Origin: Mycobacterium botniense
GTDB taxonomy: Bacteria > Actinomycetota > Actinomycetes > Mycobacteriales > Mycobacteriaceae
Direction of reading: 5' to 3'
Assembly: GCF_010723305.1 (NCBI RefSeq)
Contig: NZ_BLKW01000002.1
Coordinates: 1,054,001 to 1,118,000, forward strand
Length of the DNA: 64,000 nucleotides
A program made the translations under genes and the position numbers. Below the pieces are notes generated by a model. It was given only the letters and a program-made list of their open reading frames with translations, ran no database searches and was not told the origin of the DNA. This document shows positions 29,278 through 40,317 of this stretch, piece by piece. Position 1 is the first letter of the stretch. Each line of letters begins with the position of its first letter.

Positions 29278-30740
29278 CTAAACGGTGACCGCGGCAGTGT
29301 GTTTGCTGAACCGCAAACCTTCGTCGGCAATCTTGCCGTACCGGATCAGCCGTAGGTCCAGCAGGTAGTTCTGATTCAACCGCCACGGTGTGCGTGAACC
29401 CTGTTTGGGCAGTTCATCAAGCGACCGCAGCACATAGCCGGGGTGAACTCCATAAAGGCCGCTCATCGACGTGCGGCCCCGGATGTTCCGGCACAACCGT
29501 GTCAAATCCGTTGGCGTCCATGTAGTTCAACAGACGGCAGACAAACTCTGACACCAGGTCGGCCTTCAAGGTCCACGAGGCGTTGGTGTAGCCGACGGTG
29601 TAGGCCAGATTGGGGAGGCCGGAGAGCATCATGCCCTTGTAGGCCATCGTCCGGGTCAGGTCCACGGGCTGTCCGTCGACACTCACGGTCGCACCACCGA
29701 ATAGCTGTAGGTTCAATCCCGTGGCGGTGACGATAATGTCAGCCGGCAGCTCACGCCCGGAGCGTAGCGCGACACCGGTCGCGGTGAACCGCTCAATCGT
29801 GTCAGTCACCACCTCGGTCTTGCCGTGGCGGATGGTGCGAAACAAATCCCCGTTGGGCACTAGGCACAGCCGTTGGTCCCACGGGTTGTAGCGGGACCGA
29901 AGTGTGTTTCGACGTCATAGCCTTCGGGCAGCTGGCGTTTGACCAGGTCCATCAAAATTTTGCGCATTCGCGTCGGCAGCGTCCGGCAGGCCTGGTAGAC
30001 GAGCGACTGGCGGAGCACGTTTTCCACCGGATCACGGTGTAGGCCTTCTCATCAGACAACCATTTGAGCTTGTCCGCCCACGGCTCCCGGTCAGGCTGGG
30101 AGACGATATATGTCGGCGAACGCTGCAACATCGTGACATGGCCGGCTCCGGAATTCACCAGTGCCGGAACCAAAGTGACTGCGGTAGCGCCGCTGCCGAT
30201 GACGACGATGTTCTTGCCCGTGTAATCGAGGTCCTCGGGCCAGTGCTGCGGATGAATAATCGGCCCGGTGAAATCCTCCGCACCGGCGAACGTGGGCGAG
30301 TAGCCCTGCTCGTAGTTGTAGTACCCGCTGCATAAAAACAGGAACGAACACGTTATCGACTGTTCCGCACCGTCGTTTTCGACGCGGACGGTCCAGTGAT
30401 TCTCTGCGCTGGACCAGTCGGCACCAATCACTTTGTGGTTCAGCCGGATGCGCTTGTCGATGCCGTACATCACGGCAGTGCTTTTCAGGTATTCGAGAAT
30501 CGGCTGCCCCTCCGCGATGGACTGGTGCCCGGTCCAGGGCCGAAACCGGAAGCCTAAGGTGTACATATCCGAGTCTGAGCGAATGCCTGGATAACGAAAC
30601 AGATCCCACGTGCCGCCCATGCTCTGGCGCTTCTCCACAATCGCGTAATTCTTCGTTGCGCAGCGTTCTTGGAGGTGCCAGGCCGCGCTCACGCCTGAAA
30701 TGCCAGCCCCGACGATGAGGACATCAAGGTGCTCAGTCAT
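29278..30740 (-). pseudogene. ethA: Baeyer-Villiger monooxygenase EthA, four frameshifts
   Basis: EthA is a FAD/NADPH monooxygenase that activates the prodrug ethionamide in Mtb. The start (MTEHLDVLIVGAGISGVSAAW) has the FAD-binding GxGxxG, and the later part has VVIGSGATAVTLVPAL for NADPH. The frame breaks at four places: 30020-30023 (one A missing on the coding strand), 29893-29895 (one C), 29454-29456 (one T) and 29438-29439 (one G). Restoring all four gives 488 residues, matching Mtb's 489, and joins [32 protein letters not shown] and the C-terminus. It is divergent from ethR. If the breaks are real the strain would lack EthA; four deletions in one gene and none in ethR favour base errors. 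Confidence 0.9.
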
Positions 30741-30750
30741 ACGGCCACCG

Positions 30751-30800
30751 TATCAACACACTGTTGATAGAGTCAACACTGCGTCGATATTGTCGACATG
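30751..30800. promoter_or_regulatory. EthR operator region between ethA and ethR
   Basis: The 76-bp space holds an inverted repeat TCAACA-CAC-TGTTGA (30753-30767) followed by TCAACA and TCGATATTGTCGACA, resembling the Mtb EthR operator, a long imperfect repeat of TCGACA/TGTCGA and TCAACG elements bound cooperatively. EthR binding here would repress both ethA and its own gene. Confidence 0.65.
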
Positions 30801-30816
30801 GCGTAAGCTCGGGGTC

Positions 30817-31497
30817 GTGACCGGTCCTGCTGTCCGTCCCCCTCCGAGCCGCGGCCGGCGTTCCGCACGTCCTTCCGGTGACGACCGTGAACTGGCGATC
30901 CTGGCCACCGCTGAACGCCTGCTCGACGAGCGGCCGTTGCCCGATATCTCGGTGGACGACTTGGCTAAGGGTGCCGGCATCTCCCGGCCGACGTTTTACT
31001 TCTACTTCGCTTCCAAGGAAGCGGTGCTGCTGACCTTGCTGGATCGGGTGGTCACCGAGGCGGACACCGCGCTGGAACGCCTCATTGAGAGCCCGCCGGG
31101 CCACCGTGAGGAGATGTGGCGCATTGGTATTAACGTGTTCTTCGAGACGTTCGGGTCACACCGGGGTGTGACTCGGGCCGGGTGGGCAGCCCGGGACATC
31201 AGTCCCGATGTTCGCCAGCTGTGGTCGACGTTCATGCAGAAGTGGATCACGCACACCGCTACCGCCATCGAGGCTGAGCGCGCCCGGGGCACGGCGCCAA
31301 ACACCCTGCCGGCACGGGAGCTGGCCACCGCCTTGAACCTGATGAACGAGCGGGTGCTATTCGCATCGTTCGCCGCCGAACAACCCTCCGTGCCGGAAGC
31401 CCGTGTGCTGGACACGCTGACACACATCTGGGTCACCAGCATCTACGGTGACACCAGCTCAGGGACAGGTCTGCCGACCACGCGGCCGGAGAGCTGA
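30817..31497 (+). CDS. ethR: TetR-family repressor EthR
   Basis: EthR represses ethA and is the target of compounds that boost ethionamide. The 226-residue protein is about ten residues longer than the Mtb form, mostly at the C-terminus. It starts at GTG (coding TGPAVRPPPSRGRRSARPS). The TetR helix-turn-helix is ISVDDLAKGAGISRPTFYFYFASKEAV at about residues 44-70. The ligand-binding domain is conserved (MWRIGINVFFETFGSH, LWSTFMQKWITHTA, ELATALNLMNERVLFASF). It is divergently transcribed from ethA. The frame is intact, in contrast to its partner. Confidence 0.93.
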   Translation: MTGPAVRPPPSRGRRSARPSGDDRELAILATAERLLDERPLPDISVDDLAKGAGISRPTFYFYFASKEAVLLTLLDRVVTEADTALERLIESPPGHREEMWRIGINVFFETFGSHRGVTRAGWAARDISPDVRQLWSTFMQKWITHTATAIEAERARGTAPNTLPARELATALNLMNERVLFASFAAEQPSVPEARVLDTLTHIWVTSIYGDTSSGTGLPTTRPES

Positions 31498-32505
31498 TCA
31501 ATCCTGCGAGCCTGCCCAGGTGAGCAATTGCTCGACCGGCCAGGTGTTGACGATCCGGTCAACGGGTACTTTGGCGTCCAGGGCACGCTGTGCGCCGTAG
31601 CCGAGGAAGTCGAGTTGGCCGGGCGCATGCGCATCGCTGTCGATACTGAACAGGCAGCCGAGATCACGCGCCAGATTCAGCAAACGCATCGGCGGGTCAC
31701 GCCGTTCCGGGCGAGTTGACCTCCACCGCGGTCCCGTGCTCGCGGCAGGCGGTGAACACCGCCTCGGCGTCGAAGCTGGACTCGGCCCGGATTCCGCGGT
31801 TACCCGCAACTAGCCGACCGGTGCAATGGCCGAGTACATCGACGTGCTCGTTCGCCACGGCCCGCAGCATCCGGCGGGTCATCGCTACTGAGTCCATCGC
31901 CAACGTCGAATGCACACTGGCCACCACAATGTCGAGGCGGGCCAGCAGCTCGGGCTCCTGATCTAGGCTGCCGTCGTCGAGAATGTCGACCTCGATGCCA
32001 GTCAGGAGGCGCATCGGGGCGAACTGCTCCCGTAACCCGCGATCACCTCTAGCTGTCGGCGCAGCCGTTCCGGGGACAAGCCGTTGGCGATCGTCAGCCG
32101 CGGTGAGTGATCGGTTAACGCGCAGTACTCATGCCCCAACGTCTGCGCAGTGGCTATCATCTCCTCGATCGGCGCGGAACCATCCGACCAGTTTGAATGC
32201 AGATGCAAATCACCACGCAGCGCTGCCCGGATCTCGCCGCCACCCAAGTCTGTTGCGGCAGAGCGTAATTGCACCAGAAGATCAGGTTCACGACCCGCCC
32301 ACGCCTGGGCGATCACCTGGGCCGTCTTCGGTCCGACGCCCGGCAAGCTCTGCCAGCTGTTGGCTCGGCCGTGACGTTCGCGTTCGGCGTCGTCCAGGGC
32401 CGCCAGGACATCGGCTGCCCGCCGGTAGGCCATCGCCCGCCGCGGATCATCGCGGGCCCGATCTTTGTAGTAGGCGATCTGCCGGAGCGCGGTCACCGGA
32501 TCCAT
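31498..32505 (-). pseudogene. PHP-domain protein with HhH motif (Rv3856c-like), two frameshifts
   Basis: The N-terminal part (DPVTALRQIAYYKDRARDDP) includes a helix-hairpin-helix-like SWQSLPGVGPKTAQVIAQAW. The PHP phosphoesterase domain then shows DLHLHSNWSDGSAPIEEMI, ALTDHSPRL, GIEVDIL, DIVVASVHST, DVLGHCTGR and FSIDSDAH, the set of His and Asp residues that bind metals in PHP and polymerase-X-associated nucleases. Two shifts split it: near 32036-32038 (CCC, one base likely missing) and near 31709-31711 (GGG, one extra or two missing). Repaired length is about 335 residues, as in Mtb. It is probably a DNA- or nucleotide-related phosphoesterase. Confidence 0.85.
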
Positions 32506-32524
32506 AGCCTTCAGTGTGCCCGCG

Positions 32525-32955
32525 TCACCCCAGCTGCCCTGCGATGAACCCTGCGAACACCACTCCGAAGCCGCCGATTTCACCGACGATGAGCATCGTC
32601 ATGGACACCGCTGTGCCCCGGGTGCGCCGTTCGAATTGGTTGGTGGTGTCGCGGAGCAGGCCATGAGTGATATAGCTGACCGTGGCCGCCAGGAAGAAAA
32701 ACACCGCTACCATCGCCGCGGTCAAGTTCACCCACGCCGGCCAGGCGCTCAGTTCCACGAAGACCGCGATCAGCAGGGTCGCGAACGAATACAGGAGCGC
32801 GGCCCGGTGCGCGATATCGACATAGGGATGAGCGCGGTGATCCTCGGCGCTCACCATCTGGCGGTACTTCCAGACACCGAGGCCCAGCGCAAGCATAAAG
32901 AGCACGCCGGCCCCAGCAGCGTGATTGTGGTGTCCAGACCAAGGTCGCAGCTCAT
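32525..32955 (-). pseudogene. Small multi-span membrane protein (Rv3857c position), frameshifted
   Basis: The start MSCDLGLDTTITLLG (ATG 32953-32955) and the rest (GVLFMLALGLGVWKYRQMVS onward) lie in adjacent frames. One extra C in the four-C run 32911-32914 (G run on the coding strand) joins them into 143 residues. About four hydrophobic segments are visible, with conserved-looking HPYVDIAHRAALLYSF and TVSYITHGLLRDTTNQFERRTRGTA between them. No catalytic motif. In Mtb only a short Rv3857c remains here as I recall it, so this may be the fuller ancestral form. Function unknown. Confidence 0.65.
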
Positions 32956-32999
32956 TGCGCGCCGAGTGTAGTCGCGTGGTCTCCGGGTACTTTCAGATC

Positions 33000-33852
33000 A
33001 TGCGATTCGCCTTCAAAACCTCGCCGCAACACACGACCTGGACCGACATGCTGGCCCTCTGGAAGCAAGCCGACGATATCGAGGTCTTCGAGTCTGGATG
33101 GACGTTCGACCACTTCTATCCGATCTTCTCGGATTCCACCGGCCCCTGCCTGGAAGGCTGGACCACGCTGACCGCGCTCGCGCAGGCCACCACGCGGCTT
33201 CGGCTGGGCACTCTGGTGACCGGTATCCACTACCGTCACCCCGCGGTGCTGGCCAATATGGCCGCAGCACTTGACATCATCTCCGGTGGCCGACTCGAAC
33301 TGGGCATCGGCGCCGGCTGGAATGAAGAAGAGTCGGGCGCGTATGGCATCGAGTTAGGCAGCATCAAAGAGCGCATGGACCGATTCGAGGAAGCCTGCCA
33401 GGTGCTGACCAGCCTGCTCAGCCAGGAGACCACAACCTTCAACGGCCGTTACTACCAGCTCAAAGACGCTCGCAACGAGCCCAAGGGCCCAGCGCCCGCA
33501 CCCGCCGATCTGCATCGGCGGCAGCGGCGAAAAACGGACGCTGCGCATCACCGCGCGGTATGCCCAGCACTGGAACTTCGTCGGCGGCCCGGCCGAGGAA
33601 TTCGCCCGTAAGCGCGACGTGCTGGCCGCCCATTGTGCCGATATCGGCCGGGACCCCGAGGCGATCACGCTTTCTGCGCACCTTTTTCTGGGGCCGGACC
33701 GCAACTACGGGCAGGTCATCGAGAACGCGGCGGCGCTGGAAGCCGAAGGACTGGACCTGGGAATCGTGTATATCGCACCGCCGCATGACCCGGCCGTGCT
33801 GCAGCCGCTGGCTGAGGCCATCCGGGACTCGGGCTTATGCGATCGAGAGTGA
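33000..33852 (+). pseudogene. F420-dependent luciferase-like oxidoreductase, frameshifted
   Basis: A bacterial luciferase-like (LLM) TIM-barrel enzyme expected to use coenzyme F420. It starts MRFAFKTSPQHTTW, with LRLGTLVTGIHYRHPAVLANMAAALDIISGGRLELGIGAGWNEEE, a classic LLM signature, at about residues 73-118. At 33488-33490 (GGGCCCAGC) the frame shifts by one extra or two missing bases. The next frame resumes QRPHPPICIGGSGEKRTLRITARYAQHWNF and runs to TGA 33850-33852, total about 283 residues. Substrate unknown; such enzymes are numerous in mycobacteria. It lies on the opposite strand from its neighbours. Confidence 0.85.
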
Positions 33853-33995
33853 CCGGCTGGCCGGGTCATGCGCGGCAGCCGAACCGCCCCGCCTGGTTGA
33901 GGCCGGGCGATATCTCCGCGCCATCGCCCTCAGATAACAATTTAATAAAACTGAGCAAATGTCGATGCGGTAGCCAGCGCGCGCGTCAGCCTGGA

Positions 33996-34196
33996 CTACA
34001 CCCCGAAACGCAACAGATCCTCAGCTGTGACCAGCCGTTCGTGCTTGGCCGGGAACTCACGGCTCTTCAACGGGTGTCGGAACAATGACCAGGCGATTCG
34101 TCCCACCCGTGACTGCGGTATTGCGGTGAGAGGCACGGTGATCACTCCAGCAATCGGTCGACTGAACCTGGACTCCACTTTAACGCAGAGCCACAT
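33996..34196 (-). other. Possible small gene or gene remnant downstream of gltD
   Basis: A 66-residue frame on the gltD strand, beginning at an ATG coding MWLCVKVESRFSRPIAGV and ending FPAKHERLVTAEDLLRFGV. The C-terminal 35 residues (VGRIAWSLFRHPLKSREF and following) have the balanced composition of a real protein, whereas the upstream part does not. It may be the 3' remnant of a deleted gene or a frameshifted small gene. No family recognised. The rest of 33853-34276 shows no other gene. Confidence 0.3.
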
Positions 34197-34276
34197 CCGG
34201 TTATTACACACCCACCAGCTGGCAAACGCTGAGCGACTCGCCGAGCAATTATCGGCGCTGTTCCATGAAAGCCGGG

Positions 34277-35743
34277 CTAGCGTTGCGGCGCGGTCGTCGC
34301 CTTGATCGGGACCGGCAGCGCGCTGCTCCCCATCAGGTAGCGGTCCACGGCCGCCGCCGCAGCGCGGCCCTCGGCGATCGCCCACACGATCAGTGACTGA
34401 CCCCGGCCCATGTCGCCGGCGACAAACACGCCGGGCACCGAGGTGCTGAAATCGTCGCCGCGGGCCACGTTACCACGGTCGGTGAACTCGACGCCCAGGT
34501 CGGTGAGCAGCCCCTCTTTCTCCGGGCCGACAAACCCCATCGCCAGCAGCACCAGGTCGGCCCCGAGTTCGAAATCGGTGCCCTCGACCTTGACAAACCT
34601 GCCGTTCTCCATTCGCACCTCATGCCCCCTGAGCCCGGTGACATGCCCGTTGCGGCCGACGAATTCCTCAGTGTTAACCGAGAACACCCGCTCCCCGCCC
34701 TCCTCATGGGCCGCCGACACCCGATACATCAGGGGATAGGTTGGCCACGGGGTGGATTCGGCGCGGGTGTCCGGCGGACGGGGCATGATCTCAAACTGGT
34801 GCACGCTGATCGCGCCTTGCCGGTGCACGGTACCCAGACAGTCGGCCCCGGTATCGCCGCCACCGATGATCACGACCCTCTTGCCTTTGGCTGTGATCGG
34901 TGGCTGACCGTCCGGCCCGAGCACGTCATCACCTTCCTGTACCCGGTTAGCCCATGGCAGATACTCCATCGCCTGGTGGATCCCATCGAGTTCACGACCG
35001 GGAATGGGCAGTTCACGCCAGGCGGTGGCGCCACCGGCCAGCACCACCGCGTCGAACTCGGCGCGGAGCTGATCGGCTGCGATGTCCACCCCGACGTTGA
35101 CGTTGGTGCGAAATTCGGTGCCCTCCTGTTGCATCTGTTCCAGCCGGCGGTTGAGGTGACGCTTTTCCATCTTGAATTCGGGAATCCCGTAACGCAGCAG
35201 GCCTCCGATGCGGTCGGCGCGCTCGAAGACGGTCACGCTGTGACCGGCACGGGTGAGCTGCTGAGCGGCGGCCAAGCCCGCCGGCCCTGAGCCGACCACC
35301 GCGACGGTTTTGCCGGTCAGCCTGTCCGGCGGCAGCGGCCGCACCCAGCCTTCCTCGAAGGCGCGGTCGATGATCTCCAGCTCGATTTGCTTGATAGTCA
35401 CCGGGTCCTGGTTGATCCCGAGCACACATGCCGGCTCGCATGGTGCTGGACACAGCCGCCCGGTGAAATCCGGGAAGTTGTTGGTGGCATGTAACCGTTC
35501 GATCGCGTCGCGCCACCGGCCCCTGCGCACCAGATCGTTCCACTCCGGGATCAGGTTACCCAGTGGACACCCGTTGTGGCAGAAGGGAATACCGCAGTCC
35601 ATACAGCGGGTTGCCTGGCGTCGCACGATGCGCTCGTCGAAGTCTTCGTAGACTTCGTTCCAGTCGCGCACACGCAATTCCACCGGTCGACGTTTCGGCA
35701 GCTCCCGGTGGGTGTACTTCAAAAAGCCCGTCGGGTCAGCCAT
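34277..35743 (-). CDS. gltD: Glutamate synthase, small subunit
   Basis: GltD passes electrons from NADPH to the large GltB subunit, which makes two glutamates from glutamine and 2-oxoglutarate. The 488-residue length equals Mtb. The N-terminal cysteine cluster for 4Fe-4S centres is seen in [18 protein letters not shown] and [13 protein letters not shown]. The FAD-binding motif is [17 protein letters not shown] near residue 147, and the NADPH-binding motif is [15 protein letters not shown] near 290. The C-terminal [21 protein letters not shown] closes the FAD site. Its start overlaps the gltB stop by 8 bp, so the two are translationally coupled in a gltBD operon. Confidence 0.96.
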   Translation of the reverse strand: MADPTGFLKYTHRELPKRRPVELRVRDWNEVYEDFDERIVRRQATRCMDCGIPFCHNGCPLGNLIPEWNDLVRRGRWRDAIERLHATNNFPDFTGRLCPAPCEPACVLGINQDPVTIKQIELEIIDRAFEEGWVRPLPPDRLTGKTVAVVGSGPAGLAAAQQLTRAGHSVTVFERADRIGGLLRYGIPEFKMEKRHLNRRLEQMQQEGTEFRTNVNVGVDIAADQLRAEFDAVVLAGGATAWRELPIPGRELDGIHQAMEYLPWANRVQEGDDVLGPDGQPPITAKGKRVVIIGGGDTGADCLGTVHRQGAISVHQFEIMPRPPDTRAESTPWPTYPLMYRVSAAHEEGGERVFSVNTEEFVGRNGHVTGLRGHEVRMENGRFVKVEGTDFELGADLVLLAMGFVGPEKEGLLTDLGVEFTDRGNVARGDDFSTSVPGVFVAGDMGRGQSLIVWAIAEGRAAAAAVDRYLMGSSALPVPIKATTAPQR

Positions 35744-38700
35744 GGGCAGCCGCCATCACTGCCTGGTCGACGTCGGTGCCGGTGCGCTCCGCCTCAGCGA
35801 TCGCCTGCAGCACTCGCTTGTAGTCGCGTGGCATCACTTTGGCGAAGTGCCGCTGTTGTGTTGGCCAGTCAGCCAGGATGCGTTGGCCGACCGCGGAATC
35901 AGTGGCATCGACATGCATTTCGATCATGCTGTGCAGCCACTCGAGGTCGTCCTCGTCCAGTTGGTCAAGATCCACCATTTCGGTGTTGAGGTGGCTCGGG
36001 AAGGTTCCATCCGGGTCGTACACGTAGGCCACACCCCCCGACATGCCCGCCGCGAAGTTGCGTCCGGTGCGGCCAAGTACGACCACCCGGCCGCCGGTCA
36101 TGTACTCGCACCCGTGGTCACCGACTCCTTCGACCACCGCATGCGCGCCGGAGTTGCGGACCGCGAACCGTTCGCCGACCACACCGCGTAAGAAGGCCTC
36201 GCCGCTGGTGGCACCGAACAGGATCACATTGCCGGCGATGATGTTATCTTCGGCGACATAGTTTTCCGGCGTGTTGTCCGGGGGACGGATCACGATACGG
36301 CCTCCGGACAAACCCTTTCCGACGTAGTCGTTGGCGTCACCGTATACCCGCAGCGTGATGCCTTTGGGCAGGAACGCTCCGAAACTGTTACCTGCAGATC
36401 CGTCGAAGGTGATGTCGATGGTGCCATCCGGCAAACCTTGACTGCCATATGCTTTCGTCACTTCGTGGCCAAGCATCGTGCCCACGGTACGGTTGACGTT
36501 GGAAATGGTGGTGGAGAAGCGCACCGGGGTTCCGGAGTCCAGCGCCTCGCGGCTCATCACGATCAGCTGCTGGTCGAGTGCTTTGTCCAGACCGTGGTCC
36601 TGGCTGGAGCTGCAGTACAGATCCTGATTCATAAATGCCGACTCCGGCTCGTGTAGCACAGGAGTCAGGTCGAGTTTGTGCGCTTTCCAGTGCGCGCGCG
36701 CCAGGGTGGTGTCCAGCGAACCGACCTGACCGACGGCCTCGTTGAGGGTCCGGAAACCCAGCTGTGCCATGTATTCACGGACTTCCTCAGCGATAAACAG
36801 GAAAAGTTCTCGACAAACTCGGGCCTGCCGGTGAAGCGCTGGCGCAGAATCGGGTTCTGCGTCGCTACACCCACCGGGCACGTGTCGAGATGACATACCC
36901 GCATCATGACGCAGCCGGACACCACCAACGGTGCTGTGGCGAAACCGAACTCTTCGGCGCCCAGCAATGCGGCGATCATCACGTCGCGTCCGGTCTTAAG
37001 CTGCCCATCCACCTGGACCACGATCCGGTCGCGCAGGCCGTTGAGCAGCAATGTCTGCTGTGTTTCGGCCAGCCCCAGCTCCCATGGCGCGCCGGCGTGC
37101 TTCAGTGAGGTCAGCGGCGCCGCGCCGGTTCCGCCGTCGTGCCCGGAGATCAACACCACGTCGGCGTGCGCCTTGGACACACCCGCGGCGACTGTGCCCA
37201 CGCCGACCTCGGCGACCAGCTTGACGTGAATCCGCGCCGCAGGGTTGGCATTCTTCAAGTCGTAGATCAGCTGCGCCAGATCCTCGATGGAGTAGATGTC
37301 GTGGTGCGGCGGCGGGAGATCAACCCGACCCCGGGGGTCGAGTGCCGCACCTCGGCGATCCACGGATACACCTTGGCGCCCGGAAGCTGCCCGCCCTCAC
37401 CGGGTTTGGCGCCCTGGGCCATTTTGATCTGGATGTCGGTGCAGTTCGTCAGGTAGTGCGAAGTGACGCCGAACCGGGCCGAGGCCACCTGTTTGATGGC
37501 GCTGCGGCGCCAGTCACCGTTGGGGTCACGCTCGTAGCGGCTGGCGTGCTCGCCGCCCTCCCCACAGTTCGAACGTCCACCCAGCCGGTTCATCGCAATG
37601 GCCAGCGTCTCGTGTGCCTCGGCCGAGATCGAGCCGTAGCTCATCGCCCCCGTCGAGAAGCGCTTGACGATCTCACTGGCCGGTTCCACCTCATCGAGCG
37701 GCACCGGCGGACGCACACCCGTTTTGAACTTCAGCAGCCCGCGCAGTGTGGCCAGCCGCTCGCTCTGATCGTCGACCAGCTTCGTGTACTCCTTGAAGAT
37801 TTTGTACTGGCCGGTGCGGGTGGAGTGCTGAAGTTTGAAGACGGTCTCGGGGTTGAACAGGTGATACTCTCCCTCACGGCGCCACTGGTATTCCCCGCCA
37901 ACCTCAAGCTCGCGGTGCGCCCGCTCGTTAGGCCGATCCAGGAACGCCAACCGGTGGCGATCGGCGACGTCGGCGGCGATGTCGTCGAGGGTGATCCCAC
38001 CGGTGGGACAGCTCAGACCGGTGAAATATTCGTCGAGCACTCCCTGCGAGATGCCCACCGCCTGGAACAGCTGCGCTCCGGTGTAGGACGCCAGCGTGGA
38101 GATGCCCATTTTCGACATCACTTTCAACACACCCTTGCCGGCGGCTTTGATGTAGTTGCGCAGTGCGGTCTCACGGTCGATGTCTTCGAGCACCCCGCGG
38201 TCGATCATGTCTTCGATTGACTCGAACGCCATGTAGGGATTGATGGCTCCGGCACCGAAGCCCACCAGCATGGCCATGTGGTGCACCTCGCGGGCGTCGC
38301 CGGACTCCACCACCAGCCCGACCCGGGTGCGTAAACGCTCCCGGACCAGATGGTGGTGCACCGCCGACACGGCCAGCAGCGACGGGATCGGGGCCATGGT
38401 TTCGTCGGACTCGCGATCGGAGAGGATGATGATCCGCGCGCCGTCGGCAATCGCCGCCGACGTTTGCGCCCGGACCTCGTCCAGCGCGGCCTTCAGGCCT
38501 GCGCCGCCCTCGGCCACGGGGTAGAGGCACCGAATCACCTGGGAACGTAATCCGTGCCGACGGCCGTTGACCTCGATTTCGGGGTCGAGGTTGATCAGCT
38601 TGGCCAGCTCGTGGTTGCGCAGAATCGGCTGCTGCAAGACGATCTGGCGGCAGGAATTCTCATCGGGGTTGAGCAGATCGCCTTCCGGCCCGATGACGCC

Positions 38701-40317
38701 CTGCAGGCTGGTCACAACCTCCTCGCGGATGGCGTCCAAAGGCGGGTTGGTCACCTGCGCGAACAGCTGCTGGAAATAGTCGAACAGCATCCGGGGCCGC
38801 TGCGAAAGCACCGCAACCGGGGTGTCGGTGCCCATCGACCCGACCGGCTCGGCACCGGTACGCGCCATCGGCGCGACCAGCAGGTTGAGCTCCTCATACG
38901 TATAGCCGAATACCAACTGGCGCAACACAACCCGGTGGTGCGGCATTCGTACGTAGTTGCCCTGGGGCAGCTCCTCGAGAGGGATCAACCCGTTGTCCAA
39001 CCACTCCTGATATGGGTGCTGGGCGGCCAGCTCGGCTTTGATCTCCTCGTCGTCGACGATGCGGCCCTGGGCAGTGTCGACCAAAAACATCCGCCCGGGC
39101 TGCAGCCGCATCCTCCGCACAACTTTGGACGGATCCAGGTCCAGTACCCCGGCTTCGGAGGCCATCACGACCAGCCCGTCGTCGGTGACCCAGATCCGGG
39201 ACGGGCGCAGGCCATTGCGGTCCAGCACCGCACCCACCACGGTGCCGTCGGTGAACGTCATCGACGCCGGGCCGTCCCACGGCTCCATCAGCGAGGCGTG
39301 GTACTGATAGAAGGCCCGGCGCGCGGGATCCATCGACTCGTGGCGCTCCCAGGCTTCCGGGATCATCATCAGCACGGCGTGCGCCAGACTGCGCCCGCCC
39401 AGGTGCAGTAGTTCGAGGACCTCGTCGAAACGCGCGGTGTCTGATGCCCCCGGGGTACAGATGGGAAACAGCTTCTCCACGTCCTCGTAGGAGCCGAAGA
39501 TGTCGGTGTGGATCAACGCCTCCCGGGCACGCATCCAGTTCTCGTTTCCGGTGACGGTGTTGATCTCCCCGTTGTGGGCGATACGCCGGAACGGATGCGC
39601 CAGCGGCCACGAGGGGAAGGTGTTGGTGGAGAACCTCGAGTGCACGATTCCGAGCGCGCTCGCCAGCCGCTCATCTTGTAGGTCGAGGTAGAAGGCCTTG
39701 AGCTGCGGAGTGGTCAGCATTCCTTTGTAGACCAGCGTCTGGCCGGAAAGACTTGGGAAATAAACTGTTTCGCGACCAGGACCGTCCTGTCCGGGGCCTT
39801 TGGTGCCGAGTTCGTGTTCGGCGCGCTTACGGATCACATAGGCGCGGCGTTCGAGGGTCATACCCGAGGCTCCGGTGATGAACAGCTGCCGGAAAGTGGG
39901 CATCGCATCACGGGACAGCGCACCGAGCGAGGAATCATCGGTGGGCACGTGACGCCATCCCAGCACCTGCAAACCCTCGGCCTCGACGATCTTTTCCACC
40001 GCGGCGCAGGCCGCGGCCGCATCTTTGGACGACTGCGGTAAAAACGCGATGCCGGTGGCGTACTCACCCGGCTCGGGAAGCTCGAAGTCCACCACCGCGC
40101 GCAGGAATTCGTCGGGCACCTGGATCAGGATGCCGGCGCCGTCACCGCTGTGCGGTTCAGCGCCCTGGGCGCCGCGGTGCTCAAGGTTGAGCAGCGCGGT
40201 GATCGCCTTGTCCACAATGTCGCGGCTGCGTCGGCCGTGCATGTCCACAACCATCGCCACCCCGCACGAGTCGTGCTCGAATGCGGGGTTATACAGCCCG
40301 ACGCGGTTAGGCGCCAT
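35736..40317 (-). pseudogene. gltB: Glutamate synthase, large subunit; two frameshifts as written
   Basis: GltB has an N-terminal class II glutamine amidotransferase domain (nucleophile Cys in [14 protein letters not shown] near residue 17, exposed after propeptide removal), a central domain, an FMN and 3Fe-4S synthase domain ([15 protein letters not shown] holds cluster cysteines) and the C-terminal beta-helix. Two one-base deletions split it: 37314-37316 (GGG, expected GGGG) and 36802-36805 (AAAA, expected AAAAA). Restoring them gives exactly 1527 residues, the Mtb length, and joins [17 protein letters not shown] and [15 protein letters not shown]. Loss of gltB would cause glutamate dependence in many mycobacteria, so base error is more likely than decay. 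The ATG of [10 protein letters not shown] is chosen over an upstream TTG. Confidence 0.94.

Noticed and set aside
36750..37320. Programmed ribosomal frameshifting in gltB
   Set aside because: No slippery heptamer with a downstream pseudoknot is evident, no such mechanism is known for gltB, and similar shifts affect many unrelated neighbours.
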